Origin: Yamagishiella unicocca
Lineage: Eukaryota; Chlorophyta; Chlorophyceae; Chlamydomonadales; Volvocaceae
Direction of reading: 5' to 3'
DNA: 64,000 nucleotides
NCBI GenBank assembly: GCA_003116995.1
Contig: BDSL01000110.1
Span: forward strand, 266,430 to 330,429
Part shown: positions 52,622-63,489 of the stretch, in pieces
How the letters are laid out: each line of letters starts with the position of its first letter
Position numbering within the stretch: the stretch's first letter is position 1
Position numbers and translations under genes: made by a program
The notes under the pieces: model-generated
Databases searched by the model: none
What the model was told of the DNA's origin: nothing
The model's input: only the letters and a program-made list of their open reading frames with translations

Positions 52622-55600
52622 TCACTGCATACTGCGTGCCGAGGGAGTGATTGGCTGGAGAGGTTCCCATCCAGCAACCCTCATGAAGGAGTAGCTCCTG
52701 GACAAAACGCACATGACTGCTGCATTCGTGGGGTGGGGCAGCACATGCACCCGGCAGGGGGCCACGTCGCTGGCAAGGTAGTACCTTGAGGCAGCATCAG
52801 CGGTGGCAGCACGACCCGCACGTACAAGGGGCACATTCATTCCTGGCTCTAGCAACAGCCGGCCATGCGCATCCACAACTGGGGCGTGCCATTCCACCTC
52901 AAGCACTGCTTCAAAGTGCCCGACCTCCAATGGTGACTTGTGGCGGTAGATTCCTAGGATTTTTCCAGCCCACATGCAATCCCCACTGGCTTTGCACCTC
53001 CGTGTGATAAACCAGCAATTGCGCTGGGACTTGGGCTTGTCGGCATCAAATGCAACGAACCCAACACTTTGGTTAAGCTGAATGCCCTTCAGCTTCTCCT
53101 CAAACATGGGGCGAAGACCAGTGCCCTGGAAATTCATTCCGCCGGTAACACCCTGCCCTGGAATTACCCACGAACGTGTAGGCCAAATGTTGCGCACACA
53201 GTAGGTTGCAAGCCCCTGCACGAATGCACCAAGGCAACAATGGAGTCTCATGTACCAGGGTGTTTACACACATTCATATGCATAAAGCACAAGTGTAGAG
53301 GCCCTCACCTGGTGTTTAAAGGCAAAGGAGTTGCCATTCTTGGAGAGTAACTTGCCACGCCACTGGCTGGACTTGGATGTAACTTTTAGACCAACCAGGA
53401 TACCGACAATGTACTCTGAGGGGGATCTGTCGGTTGACCACTGGTCCCATAGCCACACCATGAACTCGTGGAACTGTGATTCATAACCCGCACAGTGCTG
53501 CATGTACATCATGTGCAACTCGTAGAACGCTGCATCAGACAACAGGGCACGATGTGACCGCTTGAAACCCACTAATGAAGCCATCTCCTCCATCTGCACC
53601 TCGGGCTCACAGCTGTTGTCAACCATCCAGTATTGTTGCTGCTGAGAGGTGAGGGTGCCAGCAGATCCAGGCTCTGGCATTGGCTCAGAGAAGATGCACT
53701 GATCTGGCTGTACTTCGCTTGCCAGCATGGCGGACTCCATCTGCATCCAGCTGAACACGCAAGTGGTCTCTGGTGTGTCTTTTTTCTTCATGAGCAGGAC
53801 CAAGTGGTGCCAGAGGGCCTCATACCCCCACATTGCAGTGGTGTAGCTGGGTCCCAAGTGATCGAGCCGCTCTGCAAGGTGTATAAGCTGGTGTAGCTTC
53901 ATGTCCATCTCACAGCAGGGCAGATGCAGCTCGACCAGGGTAACTGCACGTGCTATTCCATCTAGAATGAGTGGACAGTCTTCACGGGGCACGGCTTTGT
54001 CCAGAAGGAAGGATACGCTGCATAAAAGCTGCTGCATAGTCTGGAGTTGTAGTGGATCGATACCCGTCCCATGGGCAAAAAGGTAGGCACCATAAGGACT
54101 TGTCAACAAGCACCATGTGTGCATCTTGACACCCTTGCCCTTCTTGAACACGCTGAGCAGTCTGGAACCACCACCATCACGAGCAGGCAGTATCACCGCA
54201 AATGATGCTACAGCTGACTTGATTTTGGCATGTCCATCAGTAGTGACCACCCATGGCATGTTGACCCAAGTACGGTTGTTGACAACCTCATCATGCCTGC
54301 ATGCGATGCAGGATGGCCATGGGCTTGTGTTTTCAAGGAAATTCCAAGGCCCAATAACTCTATCCATAAAGAGAAACCCCCCAGGGCACTTACAGCAGGA
54401 CAGCAGGTGTCACACGCTGCCCAGACGTTGCCAGCTTAAACAAATCCCTGGTTGTATTTGCGATGGTGTGCATCGGATCATAGTGCAGGCCATGCTGTAC
54501 ACTAAACTCCTCCAGGTCAAGAAGCGCACAGTGATGCAGGGCCTGCATTTAGGGGCACATCACATGGTACACGTAGTACCAGTTGCCAAGCAGGCAAGCA
54601 AGCAGCAATATACTGTGATACCTTACCGGGCCTGGTGCTATGCTGCCAGGCTCAAGGGGTGCCTGCGTCAAGCAAACAAGATTAGGTTTAATGAAGCAGG
54701 TCTGGGGACTGCAACACAGAGAGGACAGCACAGTCACCTTAGATTTGGCGAGGAGGTCAGCCTTTGTCCGGGGAGCAGGTGGCATGTCACCTGGGTTCCG
54801 CTGAATAGAAGTGGGCTGTACAACAACAGTGGTAGGAGCTGTGGTGTTAGTACCTGCATTCCGCTGCTGGGCTGTGGGTGGCTGATCCTTTGTTTTATCT
54901 TGAGCTACTGGTGCAATTTTGTTGTTGAGACAGCATGCCTTGACACGCAAGCTGTCTCCGTTATGGAGCCAACGATAGGCACCACCATACAGAATCTTGT
55001 GCGGCCCCTTTGACCCCTCGAGCCAGCACCGATAGCAGCCATATGTCATGCAGGGTGCACCGGTGATGCCAAGCATGTCCTCCAACCCACGGTAATCTGC
55101 CCCAGCTGTTATTGCGAAGACACGGACATTGATGTAGCCACCGGTAGCTGCATCAAAAACGTCAACACCATGAGTACCCAGGCTTTGGAGCTCCCTGCTC
55201 AGCAAGTTTAGGACAGATGCAATCCTGGGTCGCTCCTTCTCATCCTTCTTACGTGTACCCGGTAAGATACCCACGATGGTCGTGAGACCAGGTTTGTACC
55301 TACATGGAGACAGGTGATGCAGATGTGAGGGCAGTGGTCGCACGCAAGTAAGCAGCTCTCACAGGAACTTGCCGGATGTCACGCCCAAAGTTGTAGCAGG
55401 TGATGGCAACCGGATAGACAGAGTAGCTATTGTCATCCTTGAAGGCCAGGACTCCATCACTGAAAACACCCAGTAGCATGTCGGTGTCTTGCAGTGGGCG
55501 GGTGTCCTGCAATGAATTCCTGATGGCTGTGTATGCCTGCCCATCGGTGATATCACAGAGGAACCCATCTGCAACACCCTGTTCCTGGGTTGCATCCACA

Positions 55601-56755
55601 TGCTGACGAAGCGCCTTGGCATGTGGCTCAGATGCATACATTCGTTTGGCGTAATCCCGCACAGGCCTGCATGACACAGCTAGAGGTTAATAAGCAACCA
55701 AATCATTTGGTCCAAGCCCACACTCAGCCATGCCTACCGGTAATTGAATTTGCTGGTGTTTCCATGTCGCATCTCCGCACATGAGGGGTTGAGACAGATG
55801 GGGCTGGCATGGTCCTCGCCACTGTAGAGTGTACCACACTTCTTGCAGTACTCGTACTCCACAAAGTGGCAGTCCATGAGTCGACCCTGATCCTCGAGGA
55901 AGGTAAGAAACTGATAAAACTTCACAGGCCGCTCATTCTCTGGGACCACATATGACTTGTACTTAAAAAGCATGATATCCTCACAAGCACTCTGTGTAAG
56001 CTTGTGCTTTGACTTCATGAGCAACAAGTCTAGCAGGTCGCCACACAGTGTCTCATAGCTAGGGGACTTGATGTGCCAGTCAACATCTGGGAGATGACAC
56101 CGCTGGAAACAGCGACGCACAGTTCCCCCGTCGCCATCGCCCGGGATGTACTCGCTGCTGTCGCTAAAGGTGTCTGAGCGAGGAGAAAACTCCATGAAGT
56201 CAGCCGATCCAGCCTGGTCAGTATCTGGAGGGTAGTTGTCCATAGGTGGGAGTTCACTTGTGTAGGAGGCACTGTCCATATCTTCGGTCGTGTCCCTAGC
56301 TTCACCGGAGACAATTCCACTAGCAGTGTTGCTTGGGGCATTGGTATTGTTCGTGTTGGCTCCTGCACAGTTTTGCGCGTTGTGTTGTGTTCTCCCGAGC
56401 GAGTGCCTGGCCAGACACCCTCTCTGAAGCGCGTACCTTGGTGTAAATGCCAGGCCTGGCGATATGTTGCATGCACATATTCTTCTGAGGAATCCGAGGT
56501 CATGTATCCCTCAGCCGAGGAGGAACCCCATGCTGAACGGTGCTGGCGTGATGTTCGTCTGGAGATGAGCTGTAGTTGACCACCATCCACTACATGTTGG
56601 ACACAACTGTTGCACAAGCAATAGACGCTGTTGCTGCTCGGGCCAGCACGTGTCACACCAAATATGGCAGTGGCGACGATGAACAGAACCACCACTAGCA
56701 GGACGACTGGTGAAACGCTTGTTCCCGCCTCCGGCTTAGTGAGAGGTCGCGCCAT
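52622..56755 (-). CDS. Tnp2-type (CACTA/EnSpm-like) transposase gene
   Basis: Seven exons in phase, about 1,197 residues: 56755-56437, 56362-55738, 55666-55373, 55299-54738, 54542-54394, 54359-53309, 53215-52622. Tnp2 hallmarks: FLCDITDGQAY; the block FSDGVLAFKDDNSYSVYPV then CYNFGRDIRYKPG; GLTTIVGILPGTRKK; GVDVFDAATG; YGCYRCW; and HYDPMHTIANTTRDLF. These match the transposase core with its acidic residues. The region VELHLPCCEMDMKLHQLIHL and following resembles the C-terminal DUF4218 of CACTA transposases. The 55373/55299 intron has a GC donor (CG|GCAAGT), the only choice that keeps phase. Exon 1 starts with a hydrophobic segment (VVLLVVVLFIVATAIFGV), odd for a nuclear enzyme. No disabling stop or frameshift is seen, so the gene may be active or domesticated. 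CACTA-type termini and target duplications were not identified. Confidence 0.78.
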
Positions 56756-57150
56756 TACAGAAGAAATGGAGACATCAATCGGGGAAAAGTACTATAATGT
56801 AGCCAGTGATTGGCGTGGTTATCGTAGCAGGCGACTGGCCAAGTAAGGTGGCTTCAAACAGATTCAAATCTGGTCATGGATTTCCTGCCAATGGTAGATA
56901 GTTTTGATAGCCGGACTTACAGGTGTCTCAATACTCTGTGAGCGGTAACTTGTAGGAGACCTTTATATGGAACCAGTTGGCTTTCCCGCTTGCAGGGCAA
57001 GCGCTGTCGTACAAAGAATTTTCTCTATACGGCACCTCTTCGCAACACGATTGTCCATATTGCTGACTGCTGTATATGGTAGAGTGTTACATATTTTGCT
57101 TTCCTTCAATCCAACCACTGAAGTAAATGCGGCTTTAGCTTCTAGCAGGC
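56756..57150. promoter_or_regulatory. Shared divergent promoter region
   Basis: Only 395 bp separate the start codons of the transposase gene and the dioxygenase-like gene. It must hold both transcription starts unless upstream exons exist. AT-richer than its flanks; I see no clear TATA box or repeat. Confidence 0.4.
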
Positions 57151-60100
57151 ATGAGTGCGCAATTCTCTGAGATAGTTTGCGCGGCTCAGAATTCCATTAA
57201 ACAAACGTTAAAAAGCAAAGCCTTACGAGATGAAGCACTGTTTGAGATCGCCCGCTACATCTCCGAATTGAGAATTGGCGCGCAGGTCAAGCTGAGTGAC
57301 GGCCGCTCGGCTTTGGCCCCAGCAGAGGCTTCTCCAGCGGACATATTCGCGATGACATTTTCGGGACACAGTTTGAAGGCAAGCGCATAGTCCAGCAGTC
57401 GTCTCCCAACAGTGTCTGACCCGCATTAACTACTTTTGCAGACACAGACCCTCAAGGACATCCTCAACCTTACCGGCGATGTTCGGAAATTCTTGTACAG
57501 TGGCGCAAAGAAATGGGCCCGCAAGGAGCTGCAGTTTATTGGCCATGACATGGACTCGCCCGAGGATGCCGCCGAGGCAGCTCTCAGGATGGCAGAGGAA
57601 AGCTGGCCAGGGGATGGACTGATTGGTGCTGTCGGTTTCAGCAAGAATATGCTTCCCGGAGATAGCCGGTTGCTGCCCAAGTACCACTGGCGCCAAATTG
57701 CATGGTTCGAGTTATGGAAGGTAAACAAACAAGATCAGCAATCCTGCTAGGACGACTGTGCACCCCAGCCACAGTTGTGCCCCCCGTCCCCCCCGCCCTC
57801 TTCCACTACAAGGAACAACTGGAAAGGCAGCGCCACCTCGATGCTGGGCCCTCTGGTGGTGTCCTGTACACCACAACGAGCAGCCGGCATGAGGCCTGTG
57901 GCTCTCGGGCTGCCTCCCCTGCGTCCACCTTCCAGGGCGGCTCCCCGTCATGCTGCAACACGGGAGTCCCGACGCAGCTGGCAGCATCGCAGGTGGGTGC
58001 AACGACTGGCGTGGTGCACATGGGGCGGGGTACATGCAACAGGCCCATGCCATCCGCCTGCCTCTGTGTGGGCCTTGGTTGCTTGGCACTGGCGTGTCTG
58101 GCCTCAATCATCCTGCGTGCCTTCCACCCTTGCTCGATTCCACCAGGCGGCCATAAGTGGGGGACCTCCGTCCACGGGCGCCGTGCCGCTGGCGGTGTTG
58201 CAAGCCCCTGTGGCAGCGGCAGTAGACCCGACACAGCTGGCAGCATCGCAGGTGGGTGCAACGACTGGCGTGGTGCACATGGGGCGGGGGACATGCAAGA
58301 GGCCCACGCCATCCGCATGCCTCCGTGTGAGCCTTGGTTGCTTGGCACTGGCGCCTCTGGCCTCAATCATCCTGCGTGCCTTCCACCCTTGCTCGATTCC
58401 ACCAGGCGGCCATCAGTGGGGGACCTCCGTCCACGGGCGCCGTGCCGCTGGCGGTGTTGCAAGCCCCTGTGGCAGCGGCAGTAGACCCGACGCAGCTGGC
58501 AGCATCGCAGGTGGGTGCAACGACTGGCGTGGTGCACATGGGGCGGGGTACATGCAACAGGCCCACGCCATCCGCCTGCCTCTGTGTGGGCCTTGGTTGC
58601 TTGGCACTGGCGCGTCTGGCCTCAATCATCCTGCGTGCCTTCCACCCTTGCTCGATTCCACCAGGCGGCCATCAGTGGGGGACCTCCGTCCACGGGCGCC
58701 GTGCCGCTGGCGGTGTTGCAAGCCCCTGTGGCGGCGGAAGTAGACCCGACGCAGCTGGCAGCATCGCAGGTGGGTGCAACGACTGGCGTGGTGCACATGG
58801 GGCGGGGTACATGCAAGAGGCCCACGCCATCCGCATGCCTCCGTGTGAGCCTTGGTTGCTTGGCACTGGCGCCTCTGGCCTCAATCATCCTGCGTGCCTT
58901 CCACCCTTGCTCGATTCCACCAGGCGGCCATAAGTGGGGGACCTCCGTCCACGGGCGCCGTGCCGCTGGCGGTGTTGCAAGCCCCTGTGGCGGCGGAAGT
59001 AGACCCGACGCAGCTGGCAGCATCGCAGGTGGGTGCAACGACTGGCGTGGTGCACATGGGGCGGGGTACATGCAAGAGGCCCACGCCATCCGCCTGCCTC
59101 CGTGTGGGCCTTGGTTGCTTGGCACTGGCGCGTCTGGCCTCAATCATCCTGCGTGCCTTCCACCCTTGCTCGATTCCACCAGGCGGCCATAAGTGGGGGA
59201 CCTCCGTCCACGGGCGCCGTGCCGCTGGCGGTGTTGCAAGCCCCTGTGGCAGCGGCAGTAGACCCGACGCAGCTGGCAGCATCGCAGGTGGGTGCAACGA
59301 CTGGCGTGGTGCACATGGGGCGGGGTACATGCAACAGGCCCACGCCATCCGCCTGCCTCCGTGTGGGCCTTGGTTGCTTGGCACTGGCGCGTCTGGCCTC
59401 AATCATCCTGCGTGCCTTCCACCCTTGCTCGATTCCACCAGGCGGCCATCAGTGGGGGACCTCCGTCCACGGGCGCCGTGCCGCTGGCGGTGTTGCAAGC
59501 CCCTGTGGCAGCGGCAGTAGACCCGACGCAGCTGGCAGCATCGCAGGTGGGTGCAACGACTGGCGTGGTGCACATGGGGCGGGGTACATGCAAGAGGCCC
59601 ACGCCATCCGCCTGCCTCCGTGTGGGCCTTGGCTGCCTAGCACTGGCGCGTCTGGCCTCAATCATCCTGCGTGCCTTCCACCCTTGCTCGATTCCACCAG
59701 GCGGCCATAAGTGGGGGACCTCCGTCCACGGGCGCCGTGCCGCTGGCGGTGTTGCAAGCCCCTGTGGCAGCGGCAGTAGACCCGACGCAGCTGGCAGCAT
59801 CGCAGGTGGGTGCAACGACTGGCGTGGTGCACATGGGGCGGGGTACATGCAAGAGGCCCACGCCATCCGCCTGCCTCCGTGTGGGCCTTGGTTGCTTGGC
59901 ACTGGCGCCTCTGGCCTCAATCATCCTGCGTGCCTTCCACCCTTGCTCGATTCCACCAGGCGGCCATAAGTGGGGGACCTCCGTCCACGGGCGCCGTGCC
60001 GCTGGCGGTGTTGCAAGCCCCTGTGGCAGCGGCAGTAGACCAGTTGGCAGCATCGCAGGTGGGTGCAACGACTGGCATGGTGCACACGGGGCGGGGTACA

Positions 60101-62213
60101 TGCAAGAGGCCCACGCCATCCGCATGCCTCCGTGTGAGCCTTGGTTGCTTGGCACTGGCGCCTCTGGCCTCAATCATCCTGCGTGCCTTCCACCCTTGCT
60201 CGATTCCACCAGGCGGCCATCAGTGGGGGACCTCCGTCCACGGGCGCCGTGCCGCTGGCGGTGTTGCAAGCCCCTGTGGCAGCGGCAGTAGACCCGACGC
60301 AGCTGGCAGCATCGCAGGTGGGTGCAACGACTGGCATGGTGCACATGGGGCGGGGTACATGCAACAGGCCCATGCCATCCGCCTGCCTCTGTGTGGGCCT
60401 TGGTTGCTTGGCACTGGCGTGTCTGGCCTCAATCATCCTGCGTGCCTTCCACCCTTGCTCGATTCCACCAGGCGGCCATCAGTGGGGGACCTCCGTCCAC
60501 GGGCGCCGTGCCGCTGGCGGTGTTGCAAGCCCCTGTGGCGGCGGCAGTAGACCCGACGCAGCTGGCAGCATCGCAGGTGGGTGCAACGACTGGCGTGGTG
60601 CACGTGGGGCGGGGTACATGCAACAGGCCCACGCCATCCGCCTGCCTCCGTGTGAGCCTTGGTCGCTTGGCACTGGCGCGTCTGGCCTCAATCATCCTGC
60701 GTGCCTTCCACCCTTGCTCGATTCCACCAGGCGGCCATCAGTGAGGGACCTCCGTCCACGGGCGCCATGCTAGTGACCACCAGTGAGGGGCTGCCGTCCA
60801 CGGCTGGAGGGCGATGCAATCAAGAAGGTGACAACAGGAAAAGGTTTAGGCCAACGGTAGGTACGGATGGGCCCATATACAGACTCCATCGTATTTCCGT
60901 CGATGGTCATCTGTGTGTGATCCCTCGCAAACTATTTATGCAGCTTACTATGTGTCATTGCCATATCAACCTGGGTCCCTCAGGTCGAATACACGCTGGC
61001 AGGCCGCGGATTGAAGTCTTTTTCCTGCAGAGCCAGTGTTAAGCGTCGCAAACAGCAGCAGTCAAGGATGGAGCAGGGCTCCCACTGGCGGCTCTTGGAG
61101 CCACTTGAGAGGGTGGACAGCAGCCTCTTCCTCTGCGATGTGGAGGATGTACCGGCGACTCTGAGGCTGCGTGGGTTGGCGGTCGTCAAGGATGATGAGC
61201 TGGGGCTCCTGGCCTCAGATGAGGCCGCATCAGCAGCCACAGCATTCATCCAGAAGGCCGGTCGCCCCATTTTCCAGCATGTCCTGCGGGATGCAGAAGG
61301 TGACATCGCAAGCTCAGAGGAGGGGAGGCCCTACCTTACAGGGTCGGGTGGTGAGCGTCTGCAGGCCCGGGTTCGGTCTTCGACAGCCCCAGGGCCATTG
61401 ATCACCATCCAGAGGCGTGGAGAGGCGATAGTTAAACGGGTCATCGACCTGATACAAGCACAGAAGCCCGCACCCAAACTGCGCATTCGTAAGAGGGTAC
61501 TCCTGGGCACCAGGCCCAGCGACCCGCCGGCCGAGGCGCAGGCCCTTCACGTGGATGTGCACCCTGGGAACGAGGACGCGTTCGTCGTGCTGCTTCCACT
61601 GGTGAGGGACACCGGTCTGCTGGTTGCACCCTACGGCAGCCACGTTACCATCATTGCGTGGGAGCAGATTACTAAAAACTTCCGCAAGGTGGCAGATGGA
61701 GGCGAAGCTGGCACTTCTGCTGGCGGTGGCACTACTGCTGGCAGCACAGGCGACGGCTCTGCTGGCGGTGGTGCTCGGTCTGGGCGCGGCGTGGGTGGTG
61801 CAGCTGCTGCTCGTGTGGGTGTTGATGTTGATGGTGGTGTGGGCGGCAGCACTGCTGCTGGTGTGGGTGGCGGGGCAGACGACGGGGCAGGAGGGGACAG
61901 CAGCGACAGTGCATCCGAGTCATCCAATGGTGAGGATGGCTCTGGTGATGATGGTGCACTCGATGACGATTTTGCTGCAAGCGTGATGCGGACCCTGCCC
62001 ACCCACAAAATCTGCAGGCTGATGGTCCAGCCAGGACAGGCCCTGTTTTTGCACGGCAACGCCGTGCATGCAGGGGATGCCGGCAAGGTGGATGGCTGGA
62101 CCCCTCGCCTGCACATGTATGTGCAGCCAGGCAAGGTGAAGGACAGGACCACTCCTGTCGAGGCCATGCACAAGGGCTTCGCAGCGGGGCTTTTTGGTCC
62201 CTGGAAGCCTTAG
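57151..62213 (+). CDS. Repeat-exon protein with C-terminal 2OG/Fe(II) dioxygenase-like domain
   Basis: Fifteen exons, all phase 0, about 1,028 residues: 57151-57378 (GC donor), 57442-57720, 57813-57992, ten repeat exons (58147-58251, 58406-58510, 58665-58769, 58924-59028, 59183-59287, 59442-59546, 59701-59805, 59960-60058, 60213-60317, 60472-60576), 60731-60856, 60984-62213. Residues 1-170 form a helical, unassigned N-domain. Residues 230-577 are ten 35-residue repeats (one of 33) of small, mostly uncharged residues. The C-terminal exon has ALHVDVHPG (H808, D810), LVAPYGSHV, PGQALFLHGNAVHAG (H981) and TPRLHMYV (R994): the HxD...H...R set of a double-stranded beta-helix dioxygenase, like the phytanoyl-CoA hydroxylase or TET/JBP class. 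An acidic Gly/Ala/Ser insert of about 100 residues splits the domain. Substrate unknown. Oxidation of a nucleic acid base or a protein is possible but unproven. Confidence 0.68.
57993..60730 (+). repeat. 259-bp tandem array: 105-bp exon plus 154-bp intron
   Basis: About ten and a half copies at exactly 259-bp spacing (253 across the copy with a 6-bp deletion). Each unit has acceptor CTCGATTCCACCAG|, a 35-codon open exon beginning AAISGGPPSTGAVPLAVLQA, and donor TCGCAG|GTGGGT. Exon variants are silent (ATC/ATA) or conservative (GCA/GAA), and the only exon indel is 6 bp. Copies are nearly identical, introns included. Confidence 0.92.
60984..62213 (+). other. Dioxygenase-like domain exon
   Basis: A 1,230-bp exon starting in phase after CCCTCAG and ending TAG. 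The catalytic pair H-x-D is at 61548-61556, the distal His at 62067 and the Arg at 62106. The Gly/Asp/Ser-rich insert is at about 61695-61975. It has no internal stop and codes more regularly than its surroundings. Confidence 0.72.
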
Positions 62214-62640
62214 GTTTGAGGGAGGGCGACGAGTGGGAATGGAGTTTTACTGAGGGACGGCAGCGAGTAGGGATGGGAGCTGGCAAGGTGGATGGCTGGA
62301 CCCCTCGCCTGCACATGTATGTGCATCGCAGTTGGGCAAGGTGAAGGACAGGACCACTGTCGAGGCCATGCACTGGGGCTTCACGGCGGGGCTTCAATAC
62401 CCTGGAAGCCTTAGGTTTCGAGGGATGGCAATGAGTGGGGCTGGAGCCTTATTCTCAAGGGAAGGCAGCGTGTAGGGATGGGAGCCGGGTTGCCGGCTCG
62501 GTGGATGATTGGACCCCCTCGCCTGCACATGTATGTGCAGCCAGGCAAGGTGAAGGACAGGACCACTCCTGTCGAGGCCATGCATTACGGCAATAGCTTC
62601 ACGGCAGGGATCTTCAGACCCTGGAAGTCTTAGGTTTGAG
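62080..62640 (+). repeat. Tandem partial copies of the gene's 3' end
   Basis: The last about 135 bp of the gene (GGTGGATGGCTGGACCCC through CCTGGAAGCCTTAGG) recur at about 62280-62415 and again, more diverged, at about 62495-62635. Each copy includes the terminal codons and TTAGGTTTGAGGGA-type flank. They could act as repeated 3' ends or mark unequal crossing over. Confidence 0.8.
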
Positions 62641-62992
62641 GGAGGGCAACGAGTGGGGATGGCATTAAATAGGGTGTGGTGGGTGCCAGGGGTTGCGTCG
62701 GGGGCCTAAACTCCATTTCATTTTAAGCTATGCTTCGGCCAGCTCTACAGCAATGTCGCATAAAACATACGGCAAAAGGTATAACCATCAGGCACATCAC
62801 CAGCCACTGAGGAAGACAGGAGAAGACAGAGACCGATGTGCACCAGAACAAAGGAGTTCTTGTTACAGCGGGCCCAAACCAAAAACAAAAAAGAGCGAGC
62901 GGGTCATCTGACCAAACACTGCAGCACGTTGAACTATTAATCTGCCGGATCCACCTGCATGCACCTCTAGGCCATACACGCTCGCTGAGCTT

Positions 62993-63324
62993 TCACATCA
63001 TGGCTTCCCACTGGGGGTTGGTGTGGGAGGGCATCAGAGCCCCATCCTTGGTCTGTTTCCTACACCACTGAGCCCCATTCCTGCCGTTGCTGGCTGCACA
63101 CCTCACAGGCCTGGGTAAGAGTACAAGTCATACATTGACTGACACGGCACAGTGTGTGGTGCGGATATGGCAATGGTGCGGTGGTTTCCCCCTCTGTTTT
63201 GCCAGTGGCACACAACCCGGGACAGCACGGTAGTGATTTGGCATGTGCACGGTGACCGTGTAAACTTTGGCTCTGTCTGTACATTTTTTCTGGTCACGCA
63301 CCTGTCTGTTTCTATATTAGCCAC
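62993..63324 (-). CDS. Possible small Cys-rich gene fragment
   Basis: On the minus strand an exon 63110-62993 reads PVRCAASNGRNGAQWCRK then QTKDGALMPSHTNPQWEAMM and stops (TGA at 62995-62993). Upstream, ATG at 63324 opens MANIETDR with a donor-like GTGCGT. A Cys-rich frame lies between (CRVSQCMTCTLTQ). I could not find a phase-consistent chain joining these, so it may be a relic of a mobile-element gene. No function assigned. Confidence 0.25.
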
Positions 63325-63489
63325 ATTTTAATTTGAATACAAGCGCTACAGCTCAAGTCAACTGCCATAAATAGCCATTTAAGGTCCCGACATGGTGCAT
63401 TGCCGTAGAGAGTCAGTCTTTTGAAACTGCACCAGCAATCGAATGGCTGCTTGTTACACGCTTATCTCTCTCTAACAACGTCTGAGCTT

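Noticed and set aside
54630..54670. Extra short exon of the transposase gene (APLEPGSIAPGP)
   Set aside because: Direct splicing from 54738 to 54542 keeps phase and leads straight into the conserved DPMH segment.
57702..60773. Many overlapping ORFs of 70-320 residues on both strands in the 259-bp array
   Set aside because: They cross the conserved donor and acceptor of each unit. The 105-bp exon frame explains the indel and substitution pattern better.
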